This document shows positions 31,128 to 41,394 of a stretch of 64,000 nucleotides of DNA, piece by piece. This stretch comes from Macrosoma leucophasiata (taxonomy: Eukaryota; Arthropoda; Insecta; Lepidoptera; Hedylidae). Numbering within the stretch: the stretch's first letter is position 1; every line of letters begins with the position of its first letter. The stretch covers positions 11,074,001 to 11,138,000 of the forward strand of contig JAWQUS010000019.1 of NCBI GenBank assembly GCA_036365455.1, written 5' to 3'. The translations under genes and the position numbers were made by a program. The notes below the pieces were generated by a model that saw only the letters and a list, made by a program, of their open reading frames with translations, was not told where the DNA came from and ran no database searches.

Positions 31128-31447
31128 TAAAAGAGCAACACTCTGAGTTTGTTGGGTGGCGGAGTTTTTTTCAGTAGTGCCTGCACTTGGAACTCTCCTA
31201 AGTGAATGACTATGTTTATGACGAATTGATTTTTATTTTTCTTCTATGAAGGAATTGAAAGATTTGATGTATCAGTTAAATGTTTATGTTATTTAATTTG
31301 AATATTTTAATTTGATTATTATTAATACCTATTGAATAATAATAATTATTATAAGTCATTCGCTATAGTGGGCTGTAAACTGACAATGCAAAAGTGTCCT
31401 TGTGGACCAATTTGAAATAAAATATTTGATGGTTTGAGTTTGTTTGA
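31128..31447 (+). repeat. Family M: non-LTR 3' UTR fragment
   Basis: AAAAGAGCAACACTCTGAGT, TCAGTAGTGCCTGCACTTGG, AACTCTCCTAAGTGAATGAC, then AGTGTCCTTGTGGACC and a degenerate TATTTGATGGTTTGAG tail. It resembles the 3' UTR of the intact element at 55752-56172, with which it shares the AACTCTGCCAGTGAATGAC-type motif, so it is a related lineage. Confidence 0.55.
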
Positions 31448-31845
31448 TAATATGTAGTGATGCAGTACCGTAAAATAACTTAACTACCATTGAGTGGAAA
31501 AAGTACAAAAATAAGATGAAAGTTAACATCACTCACAAATGCATTTATAATCTATTTTTTTTGTTATTTTTTCATCTATACCGGGCCTTATTTCTAAGAA
31601 CAGCTGTTATATAATGTTCGCCTTAAACAGCACGAGTCGTGCACCTGTCTAGACGCGTGCTGGAAGCTGCGCCTTAACTGGTTATGAGGTGCAAGGCATA
31701 GGCGGTAGCGGGTTTTGGTGACTATAAGTTTATTCAGTTTATTCATTTATTTCATACAATTAGGCTACTGGAAAGCACTTTTACATCGTTTTTTTTAAAT
31801 AACCTAGAGTGAATACGCACTAATAATAATAAAATGTTTTTTATT

Positions 31846-31945
31846 ATTATTATTCACTTGGCAGAGTTCCAAGTGCAGTCAATACTGAGAAGAACTTCGC
31901 AACTGAAGAAACTCAGTACAGCTCTTTTGAATTTAAACTTATACA
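31846..31945 (-). repeat. Family M fragment
   Basis: On the minus strand TACTGAGTTTCTTCAGTTGC, TTCTTCTCAGTATTGACTGC and TTGGAACTCTGCCAAGTG. Preceded by (ATT)n. Confidence 0.55.
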
Positions 31946-31947
31946 AT

Positions 31948-32022
31948 TTGGGGGCAGATAGTTTAGGAAAGGCGTTGGTGCCTACGCCCCCGAGCTCCTA
32001 CACTGGAACTCTACCACCTGAT
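31948..32022 (-). repeat. Family A, 5' fragment
   Basis: GGTGCCTACGCCCCCGAGCT and CTGGAACTCTACCACC; hairpin arms mutated. Confidence 0.6.
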
Positions 32023-32059
32023 ATTTTTTATTTTGCGTTAGTTATTTAACTTCATAAAT

Positions 32060-32250
32060 CCATTTCAAGAGGCCCTGGAATATCAAGACTAACCTACCTC
32101 GAGCTTGAGTACTGTCTGTGAGTGGGGTCAAAAGTTTTATGAATCGGCGAGCATGTATGAAGAGAATGATGTCTCAATAGAAGAAGCAGGGGAGGTGTGT
32201 CAGGAGTGGCATATATTGTTCCACTCTATCTGCCTACCCCGTAAGCTTTT
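32060..32250 (+). pseudogene. Family H polymerase tail, degenerate
   Basis: GTGAGTGGGGTCAAAAGTTT, ATGAATCGGCGAGCATGTAT and GAAGAGAATGATG match the coding tail of 41826-42085 but with indels. It stops at CTGCCTACCCCGTAAG, where a family A copy follows. Confidence 0.6.
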
Positions 32251-32252
32251 TA

Positions 32253-32520
32253 CTGGTGGTAGAGCTCCAGTGATGGAACTGTAGGCACCACCGCATCACC
32301 TAATATACTTGCCGCTAAATGGTAGTGTTCCGCTTTGGTGGTAATGTACGGCCCTGTAATTCCCGGCACAGAGGCATAACACCTTAAGCCTCAGGAGTGG
32401 TAACGCATCCGCATTTTGAATCTGGTTTACCTGTGGGTGTCTATAGGCTGCAGTCATCACTTAACATCAATGTGAGCTGCATGCTTGTTTGTCACTTTCA
32501 TAACATAAGAAAGAAAAAAA
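32253..32520 (+). repeat. Family A, full length with two deletions
   Basis: 5' CTGGTGGTAGAGCTCCAGTG; the hairpin's second arm is partly deleted (GATGGAACTGTAGGC); 3' CATAACATAAGAAAG plus A. Confidence 0.7.
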
Positions 32521-32729
32521 ACTACTCGGCTTAAAGATAGTGTCCATTCTATGATAATAGCCGAAATTATGTTCCCATTTAACTTTATTTTATGCCTCTG
32601 TTGAAGCAAAAAAGTTTGTAACTTGACCCACACTAGTACTGCAGCATGCGTTCTTCATAGCAAAAACTTAATTAGTTCTACGATGTCACCTGTGCTTCTA
32701 TTAAGATAAATATAGTTTTACATGTTTGA

Positions 32730-34280
32730 ATTCCAGGGTTTACCCGTTTAGGTAGTGGTTCCGTGACAAGTGTGACCATAAATGGCCACTGTTTTGCGTT
32801 TTTAGAACCCTGTTCTTTTACTATAATTACGTTACTTCATGTCATAACCTCAATTATGAACCTTTCAATATCCTCTTGTTCCTTTCCTACTGCATGGAAA
32901 GATGCTTATATTATTCCATTGCCTAAAAAATCCAATCCTATATCCTGTTCTGACTATCGTCCTATCTCCATTCTTCCATTACTCTCGAAAGTCCTAGAAC
33001 GTCTTATCCATACTCAACTTAGTTCATATCTTGAAAAATACGCTATCCTTAATCCTCTCCAATCAGGTTTCCGTCCCGGTCATAGTACGACTACTGCACT
33101 TATTAAAATTACAGATGACATAAGGCTCGCTATGGATAATAGGCAACTTACAGTATTAACCTTGCTTGATTTTAGCAACGCTTTCAACACTGTAGATTTT
33201 GAGATTCTAATTGCTACTCTACGTTCTCTTAACATATCTCCGAATGCAGTTGACTGGTTTCATAGTTACTTGTTTGGTCGTCGGCAACGTATACAGGTTC
33301 GGGACACTTTCTCAACTTGGTGTACAACTGTTGCTGGCGTTCCACAAGGTGGCGAGTTGTCTCCTTTACTCTTTGCTATCTTCATTAATTTAATAACTCC
33401 GCGTATATCTTCTCTCTACCACTTGTATGCAGATGATCTACAAATATATCGTCATGTCTCCCTGGATGATCTTCCAAACGCTTTAATCTCTTTAAATGAT
33501 GATCTTTCTTCTATTCTACGATGGAGTCTTTCTTATGGGCTTCAAATAAATCCTATTAAGAGTCAACTAATAGTAATTGGGAGTTCAAGGTTATTAACTA
33601 AGATCAACTGGGACACCTTGCCGTGTGTAAAATTTAATGGGCATGTCATTCCTTTCAGTGAAACTGTGAAAAATTTGGGTATTATTTTTGATAGGTACTT
33701 ATCTTGGGTGCCACAAATTAATATTATCAGTAAAAAAATGTTTTCGGCTGTACATTCTTTGAAAAGATTGCGAAATTTTCTACCTGTGTCCACTAAAATT
33801 ACGCTTGTACACTCTCTGTTATTTCCCATTCTCGACTACGCCGACACCTGTTATCTTGATCTAACAAAAGAGCAACTGAATAAATTAGAGCGTCTCCAGA
33901 ATTTATGCATAAGATTCGTATTTGGCTTGCGCAAATACGACCATGTCTCTGAATATCGAAAACAGCTCAAATGGCTCCCAATCTCTCTTCGCCGGAATGC
34001 TCATGTGTTATCTCTTCTCTTTGGTATTTTATTCAATGGTCAAACTCCTTCTTATTTAAAAGATCGTATTAAATTTCTGCATCTAATTAACTCTTATACC
34101 TTACGCTCGTCATATAATTATATGCTTGAAATCCCTACCCATTCTAGTGATTATTATAAAAAGTCATTTACAGTCCAAGCAGTTAATTTGTGGAATGCAC
34201 TACCATTATTAATTAGGAGTGCCCAAACTTTAACATCATTTAAGTCCCTGGTCAGGGACCACTATCTATCTTTTGATTAA
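32730..34280 (+). pseudogene. 5'-truncated non-LTR retrotransposon reverse transcriptase (505-codon frame)
   Basis: The open frame starts after a stop at 32727-32729 and ends at TAA 34278. The 505-residue count is from the GTG at 32763, which is not a genuine start. RT motifs are intact: SDYRPISILPLLSKVLERLI (64-83), QSGFRPGHSTTTALIKI, motif A LLDFSNAF with D136, GVPQGGELSPLLF (192-204) and motif C LYADDLQIY (221-229). A thumb segment (KNLGIIF-x-LSW) and a C-terminal domain with LDYADTCYLDLTKEQLNKLE follow. The endonuclease and ORF1 are absent, so the copy cannot move by itself. No stop interrupts the frame, suggesting a fairly recent insertion. Clade is probably in the CR1/Rex1/Kiri neighbourhood; I am not sure. 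Confidence 0.75.
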
Positions 34281-34581
34281 TTTTGCCTCAACTGTTGTCA
34301 CTGTATTTATTTTTCTTATTATGTATTTTTCCCTTCATCGCTATTCTATCATTGTCATGTCACACACTGTTTAATTTTAGCATGTACTTATTATTATTTT
34401 TTTATTTTCTTAGCTTTAATTTGTACACCCCTACTTCTTCCTAAGCGCATTTCTGTTAAATTATGGTTGCCTGGAAGAAATCGCTGGCAGCGATAAGGCC
34501 GCCCGTTGTATTTACTGTCCATGTATTATTTCTGTTTTGTGATTCTGTTGAGTGTACAATAAAGAGTATTATTATTATTAC
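34281..34581 (+). repeat. 3' UTR and (ATT)n tail of the preceding non-LTR copy
   Basis: It contains CCTGGAAGAAATCGCTGGCA with the 6-bp hairpin ATCGCT/AGCGAT, then AAGGCCGCC, the signal AATAAA in CAATAAAGAGTATTATTATT, and an (ATT)n tail. Such a hairpin plus short-repeat tail is a plausible recognition site for the element's own RT (inference). Confidence 0.65.
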
Positions 34582-34822
34582 TTCACACATGTGATCCCCG
34601 AAGGGGTAGGCAGAGGTATATAAGCATACATGCAAACACCCACGATTCGCCGGTTACGTTTTTGGCCCACGTAACAGTTGGCGAACCTGTTGCCATCGCC
34701 GGGCACATCACATGCGATAAAGGATTTTAAACCGTTATCTCTGATAGTCCCGACCCGGGAATCGAACCCAGGACCCCCAGCGCAGTAGTAGTTGCCCGCT
34801 ACCACTACGCTACTGAGGTAGT
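34582..34822 (-). mobile_element. tRNA-derived SINE, family C, internally deleted
   Basis: The 3' end GATCCCCGAAGGGGTAGGC lies at the low coordinate and the tRNA head at 34822 (CTACCTCAGTAGCGTAGTGG, B-box GGTTCGATTCCCGGG). About 75 bp between the GGCGATGGCAACAGG and TTTATCGCATG region are missing relative to 30404. Confidence 0.75.
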
Positions 34823-34826
34823 TACG

Positions 34827-34889
34827 TTATCATCTTCGTTGGAAAAACGAAGATGATAATATCTACGCTAGCTGCGTAGATATTATCAT
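34827..34889. repeat. Two overlapping perfect hairpins
   Basis: Hairpin 1: TTATCATCTTCGTT (34827-34840) with 34846-34859, spacer GGAAA. Hairpin 2: ATGATAATATCTACGC (34853-34868) with 34874-34889, spacer TAGCT. The middle arm is shared, so GATGATAAT is copied three times in alternating orientation. They lie immediately beyond the tRNA head of the minus-strand SINE C. Confidence 0.85.
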
Positions 34890-34964
34890 ATTGATCGTTG
34901 ATAAAGAAGCTATTCTCATTTCTGTCCAGAAACTTGAAGATTTCCATGTATTCAATTTCAAGCA

Positions 34965-35003
34965 TAGAGCAACACGGGCCACCGGCCGCAGCGGGCCGGA
35001 GGG
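34965..35003 (-). repeat. Family F fragment
   Basis: CATAGAGCAACACGGGCCAC, CGGCCGCAGCGGGCCGG; it continues into the foldback at 35004. Confidence 0.6.
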
Positions 35004-35036
35004 GAGTAGCCATATGCAGCCTGCATATGGCTACTC
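35004..35036. repeat. Near-perfect palindrome, 16-bp arms with 1-nt centre
   Basis: GAGTAGCCATATGCAG (35004-35019), C, then CTGCATATGGCTACTC (35021-35036). The GAGTAGCCAT part is the family F border, so F sequence was copied back on itself here. Confidence 0.85.
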
Positions 35037-35045
35037 TACTTTGTC

Positions 35046-35263
35046 AAAGAACAAGCACAAGTAGGCCGAGATGTTAAAATGTGTGCGTGAAATTGATTAT
35101 GTGTTTTGTTTAAGTCAAAGTGCGAGTTTCGTTGTAACAGACGATTTTTGTAGTGTGTGTGTGTGTGTATCACAAGTATTCCTCCCCATAAAAATTTACA
35201 GACTGTTTTGTATAAGTAATAAACGCTATGGCTACTCCCCTCCGTATTGCTCTATGGTTTTAA
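35046..35263 (+). repeat. Family F, longer copy
   Basis: AAATGTGTGCGTGAAATTGA, GTGCGAGTTTCGTTGTAACA, (GT)n at 35155-35168, ACAGACTGTTTTGTATAAGT, AATAAACGCTATGGCTACTC and TTGCTCTATGG. The GC-rich core is mostly deleted. It extends the family beyond what the 13166 copy shows. Confidence 0.55.
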
Positions 35264-35303
35264 GTATCAATTTGCCAAAATTTCTACTTTTTAAAATTTT
35301 TGC

Positions 35304-35538
35304 TTGCCGCTAAATGGTAGTGTTCAACACTATCGTGTTCCGGTCAGGCGGTAATGTACGGCCCTGTGATTTCCGGCACAGAGGCATAAGACCTTAGGCC
35401 TCAGGAGTGGTAACGCATCTGCATTTTGACCTTGGTCTTTGTGTGGGTGTCTATAGGCTGCAGTCATCACTTAACATCAATGTGAACTGCATGCTTGTTT
35501 ACCACTTCCATTACATAAAAAAAAAAAAAAAAAAAATT
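35304..35538 (+). repeat. Family A, 5'-truncated at the TTGCCGCTAAATGG motif
   Basis: Well preserved from there to the end, with a pure 18-A tail, so probably a young, 5'-truncated copy. Confidence 0.8.
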
Positions 35539-35654
35539 CTAAAGATAACTCAAAACAAATAACGAAACTGGGTCAATCAATGGCCTCACAAATAATCTTA
35601 TGAACAGCATTTCATATTTAAAACAAAGGACTAATCAAGAAACTCGATCACAAG

Positions 35655-35795
35655 ACAGTGACGTTCAATAGCTATTAATGAAAGGGATGTATTGATTATG
35701 GCTAATTATTTAATCTTTACCTATATAAACAGCTATCTCCAAATTGTTCGCCTCACTACATCCGATTCTCGCTTCATTTGAGATAGAATGGTATA
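35655..35795 (+). repeat. Family L repeat, diverged
   Basis: TATTAATGAAAGGGATGTAT and CAAATTGTTCGCCTCACTAC match the L copies at 37066 and 39533. Confidence 0.4.
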
Positions 35796-35844
35796 AAATT
35801 GAAGATGTACTAATGTAAAACTGACAATTTTATTTTCAGTATGT

Positions 35845-36476
35845 TATAAAAAAACCGGTCAAGTGCATGTCGGGCCACGCGCAGTGTAGGGTTCCGTAGT
35901 TACAGAAAAAAGATGTAATGAAAAAAATTAATATATATACATATATGGAGTTATTCGAAACTTACGAGTAAAATACATTTGGTTGACTTACTCGCAAACT
36001 TGTAAAGCCAACTTAAGTGTGATAGTTTTCCTTTTAATTTCACTATATATAGCACTACAATTGCCGTAACGTTTGAATTTATTACAACAACCGTTTAGTT
36101 GGTACGGGGGGAGGGGGGGGGGGGGACAATTGACTCTAACTAAAATTGGCACTTTAAAGCTTAATAAGTCATAAACCGTTATCTAAATCGAAAAACTGAT
36201 ATTAGCACACCCCTAACATTTTTGAAAGACCTTTTCAACGATATCCCACACTATACAAACGAGGAAAATAAAAAAAAAATCCACGGGTTACATTTTGGAG
36301 AGCTACACTAAATAAAAAAAATGTGATAAAGATGTATACTTGTGCCAAATTTCAAGTCTCTATTACCATAAGTTCTTGCGCTAAACCGCAGACGGACAGA
36401 CGGCCAGACAGACAGACAGACAGACAGACGGACATGGCGAAACTATAAGGGTTCCTTGTTTACTACGGAACCCTAA
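35845..36476 (-). repeat. Family D, complete
   Basis: The right end carries AGGGTTCCGTAGTAAACAAG and AACCCTTATAGTTTCGCC on the minus strand plus a GTCTGTCTG run at 36398-36430. The left end reads CTACGGAACCCTACACTGCG and GGCCCGACATGCACTTGACC. A 13-G run occurs at 36103-36124, broken by one A. All landmarks are in order. Confidence 0.75.
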
Positions 36477-36515
36477 AAATACGCTTACACTCACAGCCCC
36501 ACACTAGGTACCTAT
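36477..36515 (-). repeat. Family B SINE, 3' tail only
   Basis: TACGCTTACACTCACAGCCC and CACACTAGGTA, directly next to family D. The tRNA head is missing. 36516-36690 shows nothing I recognise. Confidence 0.5.
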
Positions 36516-36689
36516 ATCCAATCCATATACCTCTTATCACTATCCTTTCCTTACTTCTTCAGGGAAATATATAGACTTAATTGTTCTTGCCTCAATCTTA
36601 TCTACTCGTATATCAGAATCCTTCTTCCAAAAAAAAAACAAACTACCTTAATTTAGTCAATTACATTTAGTTAACTAATTTAAAAAAAA

Positions 36690-37064
36690 TGCTTTTGAGA
36701 TGTGGTGTTGGCGACGAATGCTGCGCATCCCTTGAACGGCCAAAAGAACAAATGTGTCGATTCTCAAACCGCTCAGAATCAAAACAAGACTCCACCATTT
36801 GCTACCAGAGAGTCCTAAGCTACTTTGGACACATAGCACGCAGGGAGCCAAATAATCTGGAAAAACTAATAGTTGTTGGAAAGATAGAGGGCAAACGACC
36901 TCGGGGCCGATTTCCTACTAGATGGACTGACCAAGTCACCAAGCTCACTGGCCTCCCCATAACAAAAGCCATGAAGAAGGCCGTAGACAGGCTAGATTGG
37001 AAGAATCTGGCGACCAAAGCCACCAAGACACTTCAGGACGGGCACGACCTTCAGTAATGAAGAC
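36690..37064 (+). pseudogene. RTE-type non-LTR polymerase, C-terminal pseudogene
   Basis: One frame reads EMWCWRRMLRIP, then a TGA where Trp (TGG) is usual, then TAKRTNVSILK. A frameshift leads to the second frame with QRVLSYFGHIARREPNNLEK, KIEGKRPRGRFPTRWTDQV and a DGHDLQ stop at 37055-37057. I recognise these as the signature end of RTE-class polymerases. The stop and frameshift show it is dead. The short ATTGATGATGA tail after the stop fits the short 3' ends of RTE elements. Everything upstream, including RT, is absent. Confidence 0.7.
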
Positions 37065-37065
37065 T

Positions 37066-37300
37066 GCGACATTGATGATGAACTAATTAAAGCGACTAAT
37101 GAAAGGGCCGTACTAATTACGTATGATTACTGAATCAATTTATAAACCTCTATGATATGCAAATTGTTTGGCTCATTACATCTCCCACGTCGCGTTTGGC
37201 CTAAGATACAGTGGGATTATAGAGATTTAGTGTATTTAGTGTAGCTTAGACTAAACGTTATATCATAGTGGTATTCCTGTGCAGGAGTACGTAAACACGT
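37066..37300 (+). repeat. Family L direct repeat, copy 1
   Basis: ACTAATTAAAGCGACTAATG, AAAGGGCCGTACTAATTACG and GGCTCATTACATCTCCCACG, then CGTTATATCATAGTGGTATTC. Partner at 39533-39715. Confidence 0.55.
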
Positions 37301-37511
37301 ACGTACAAAATTGTAAACTGTTGTACAGTTGTGCTTGAGTTTTATTTAGAACAATTTTGTTCAAGAATAGAATAGAATAGTTTTTATTTTGACTTAAATG
37401 TGGTTATTACAGAGCTTGAATGTTACATAGTGTATCACACATTTATCCAAGTTATTCTTGGAATGCAAAAAGATAGAAGACAGCATTATCGCTAGTACCT
37501 ATATTAATTAC

Positions 37512-37600
37512 CAGCTGACCCGGCAAACTTCGTATTGCCTCACAATGAAATAATGTGTCAAAGGTTTGATAGATACGGACTATTTGTATAGGAAAATGAA
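37512..37600 (+). repeat. Family I-like start, direct repeat copy 1
   Basis: CAGCTGACCCGGCAAACTTC, GTATTGCCTCACAATGAAAT and TGATAGATACGGACTATTTG recur at 37842-37930, about 330 bp further on. Confidence 0.6.
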
Positions 37601-37841
37601 ATTAAATGTAGAGATTCCCGTGGGAATGAGTGATTTTTCCGCAGTAAAAAGTAGTCTAAATGTTGGCCAGGCTTAGTATCTATACACCACAAAAAGTTTC
37701 ATTCGAATCTGTCCAGTATCTTAGGAGATTAGCCTGGACAAAAGGACAAACAGACAGAAAAAATAATTAAAAAATCATTGAAAAGTGTTCTAATGCTATT
37801 TTAACATCGCCCCCAATTGGTTTTACGTAAATATATACAAC

Positions 37842-38145
37842 TAGCTGACCCGGCAAACTTCGTATTGCCTCAGAATAAAATATGACATGTGTCAAAGGTT
37901 TGATAGATACGGACTATTTGTATGGGGAAATGAAATGGTGGTTTTTACTATTTCCCTTCAATTTCTTCATATTTTCTTACCTTTTAAACATTCCCTGGAT
38001 TTCCAAAAATCATTCAAAATCAATATTAGCCAAATCGGTCCAGTCATTCACGCGTGATGCCGTGACCCTGGAAAACTGGTTGCATTTTTATATATATAGA
38101 TGTACAGACACGCGGATTTTACTGTTTTATTATATGTATACATAA
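37842..38145 (+). repeat. Family I-like repeat, copy 2
   Basis: Starts TAGCTGACCCGGCAAACTTC. It ends with a region similar to other CTAGCTG repeats, where AAATCGGTCCAGTCATTCAC and a TATATATAGATG end are typical. Confidence 0.5.
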
Positions 38146-38488
38146 ATGTCATCAATATCACAAAATATGATAATAATGTCAAAAATGTCTTGCCTTCAAA
38201 GCGAAAATTTCTTCATTATCTAAATAAGTGTGTAGAAAATTGTAGAAATTTAAATTTTATCAAAGCCTTTTAATATATTAGAAAATACGGATATATTGAG
38301 GTTCATTTTATTAATTTGTTTATTTTTTATTTCCTTTTTCAATCCTTATTATCCACTTATTTGAATAACTAGGGGCCCGCCCGGCTTCACACGGGTGCAA
38401 TGTTAATATCATAATATTATCTAGCCTATAACACTCCTGAATAGTAAAGCTTTCTGATTATATACATGCATATACATATATAAATATA

Positions 38489-38867
<379 letters not shown>

Positions 38868-38984
38868 TTAAATGATATGACAATAACAGTTACTAACAAT
38901 AAATCAGCGTCAAAGGTTCAAGACAAGTAAAAATCACGAATGCGTTTTTTAAAAGACTTGACGAATAGGCAAAGGTAAAGAGTT

Positions 38985-39390
38985 TCATGAGCGAATGGCC
39001 TCCACCGTATAGGAGTTGGACACAAAAGATGAATTATGAGAAGGAGTTTTTTGAAGGAGGTTTTCGGATGAGCGAAGGAAGCGTGGATGAGTCTGGCTTA
39101 GATAATGGAACCGTTCTTTCAAGTAAGGAGGGGACTGTGGATGAAATAGCAGACAGTAAAGAAACGACAGAATACGTGTATTCCTGCGCAGATGGATTGG
39201 TAACCACTTGAGTTTTTCGCGAAATTCTGAAACATGGTCGTATTTGCGAAGACCAAATACGAACCGGATACAAAGATTTTGAAGGCGCTCAAGTTTATTC
39301 AATTGCTCTTGCGTAAGATCAGGGTAACATATGTCAGCATAATCTAATATAGGAAAGAGAAGTGATCTAGCTAGCATCTTCAGGAATAAA
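38985..39390 (-). pseudogene. C-terminal fragment of a non-LTR polymerase, same family as 32730-34280
   Basis: The minus-strand frame FLKMLARSLLFPILDYADIC followed by LTQEQLNKLERLQNLCIRFV and LRKYDHVSEFREKLKWLPIH matches residues about 348-420 of the 505-codon frame, with roughly 75-80% identity by eye. It stops at a TVEAIRS end where the longer copy continues for about 40 residues, so both ends are truncated. Confidence 0.7.
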
Positions 39391-39532
39391 AAAAACTTAA
39401 GTTTTTCCTTGCTACACTCATTGAAACAAAACTATCATCGGATTAACTTCTAGTTAGACACACAAAAATGATTTTTAAAATCAACCCGAAAAATACAAAA
39501 ACAAATCGAATCATTTTGTTGACATCAATTAG

Positions 39533-39715
39533 CTAACTAATTAAAGTGACTAATGAAAGGGCAGTGCTCATTACGTATCATTACTAATTCTGAATATGCA
39601 AATTGTTCGGCTCATTACATCTCCCACAGGGAGATTGGATAGGGATAGTGTTAGCTTAGATCATGCTAAGCTTAAAATGTTATATCATATTATAACTGTA
39701 TTCCTTTTGTATAGT
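39533..39715 (+). repeat. Family L direct repeat, copy 2
   Basis: CTAATTAAAGTGACTAATGA, AAGGGCAGTGCTCATTACGT and CGGCTCATTACATCTCCCAC match 37066-37300. A family B SINE interrupts its end. Confidence 0.55.
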
Positions 39716-39716
39716 A

Positions 39717-39921
39717 TACCCGGCTAATTCAGCGGTGTGAGACGACCGTTTGATTCGAAGGGTCGCGGGTTCGATCCCCGCACCGGGACAAATACATATT
39801 TGTATGGCCTACAGATATTTGTCTCGGGTCTGGGTGTTTGTGTATGTGTTGTATGTGTACAACGGCACCCATGACACAGGTTTATACCTACTGTGGGGCT
39901 GTGAGTGTAAGCGTATTTATT
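39717..39921 (+). mobile_element. tRNA-derived SINE, family B
   Basis: CCCGGCTAATTCAGCGGTGT (A-box with two changes), B-box GGTTCGATCCC, ending CTGTGAGTGTAAGCG. Well preserved. The first ~4 nt of the head are missing. Confidence 0.8.
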
Positions 39922-40047
39922 TTAAAAGTTATATCATAGCTTTATTCCTCTTATAAGTTGGATGTGACTTCACGAATTATAAAAAACGCAATGAAGACAG
40001 AATTCTATTTTTTATACCTAACAAAACTGTGCAATAAATAAATTAAA

Positions 40048-40098
40048 AAAACAAGTGCCTACGCTCTCGCCACACCAGAGCTTTACCACCAGTAATAA
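40048..40098 (-). repeat. Family A, 5' end fragment
   Basis: GTGCCTACGCTCTCGCCACA and CAGAGCTTTACCACCAGTA. 40100-40780 shows nothing else recognisable. Confidence 0.5.
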
Positions 40099-40781
40099 CC
40101 ACTAAGCTTAAGAAAGCTACCACCAGAACATTTAAGCATGGGTCAATATCGACTAATCTTTGGAATCAAAAGCTATTCATACATTCCAACTGTAGTGACG
40201 CAATGCGGGGCTAAAACAAAGCATTACACATTAACCACACTACCCCCCACGATATAAAGTAAATTAAGTTCTATTGTGATTCAAATGAGGGTAAATATGT
40301 TTTGGCAATAGTAAAACGAACGGTCTTCCCCTCTAAGCTTCGAACGGTGGCAAACGGTAATATTTGCTAAGGATACTTATAAATACATGGCAATACTGTA
40401 AAAATTGAAAAATTAAAACAAAAATCTCTTTTTATAAGTAAACATTATTATGAAAGAGACATACAGATCCCATGAATAAAAACTACATCCTATAAGCATC
40501 TACTCAAAACCAGAAGTCAAAATGCTGGTACGTAACTGTATGGTTTTTTTGAACGGCCCCTAAAACCCATAACTTTCAAAACCCCTTCCACGAAAACCCC
40601 GCTAGTAACCAGTGTACACACACCGTAATATTTAATGAGGTATTACGATCCAGCAAATTGCGTACTTGTGCTGAGACGAGCTACTTTTCTTAATAATTAC
40701 CTACTCTAAACATAAGGACGTCCGGTTATGTACTGGATTTACCGCTTTGTTTTGTGTAGAATGAAAGAAATCTTAGTTGTA

Positions 40782-40886
40782 TTAGTATAGAAGTTTAGAT
40801 AACACATTGTATTGAAACGTACCATTATCACAATAAGAGATAATGGTACGTTTCAATACAATGTGTTATCTAAACTTCTATACTAA
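40782..40886. repeat. Perfect 48-bp inverted repeat with 9-nt spacer
   Basis: The left arm 40782-40829 starts TTAGTATAGAAGTTTAG and ends ACGTACCATTATC. The right arm 40839-40886 is its exact reverse complement over all 48 bases. The spacer is ACAATAAGA. It lies about 20 bp upstream of the 5' edge of a family A copy. The 9-mer GAAGTTTAG in the arm recurs at that edge. Confidence 0.9.
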
Positions 40887-40903
40887 CATTATACAGTTGA
40901 AGT

Positions 40904-41187
40904 TTAGCTCCAGTGACGGAGTTCGCGGGCGTGAGCACCGCCGCATTACTTGTCGCTAAATGGTAGTGTTCAGCACTACCGTGTTCCGGTCAGGTGGTAA
41001 TGTACGGCCCTGTAACCGCCATTGAGGCATAACACCTTAGGCTTCAGGAGTGGTAACGTATTTGCATTTTGACCTTGGTCTTTGTGTGGTTGTCTATAGG
41101 CTGCAGTCATCACTTAACATCAAGAATAACACTTAACATCAATGTGAACTGTAAGCTTGTATGACACTTCCATAACATAAAAAAATG
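40904..41187 (+). repeat. Family A, near full length
   Basis: It starts inside the hairpin (GCTCCAGTGACGGAGTTCG). A short internal duplication of ATCACTTAACATCAA-type text at 41107-41137. 3' ATAACATAAAAAAA. Confidence 0.75.
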
Positions 41188-41394
41188 CTAAGATGAATGA
41201 AATAAAATGCTAAGATGTTATAAAGATAGGCTAACAAGCAAAAAACTAGATCTGCATATTGCCATACGCAGCTGTGGACTTCTTGTATTTATAATCCTTG
41301 ACATTTAGTTACATCTGTCCTGTACCATCTAATTATCTGATGTATAGATGTCACATTAAAAAATAAGTTGATTATTAAATGTGAAATATTTACT

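Noticed and set aside
25560..36430. GTCTGTCTG runs taken as independent microsatellites
   Set aside because: They recur at the same place inside each family D copy and are part of that element.
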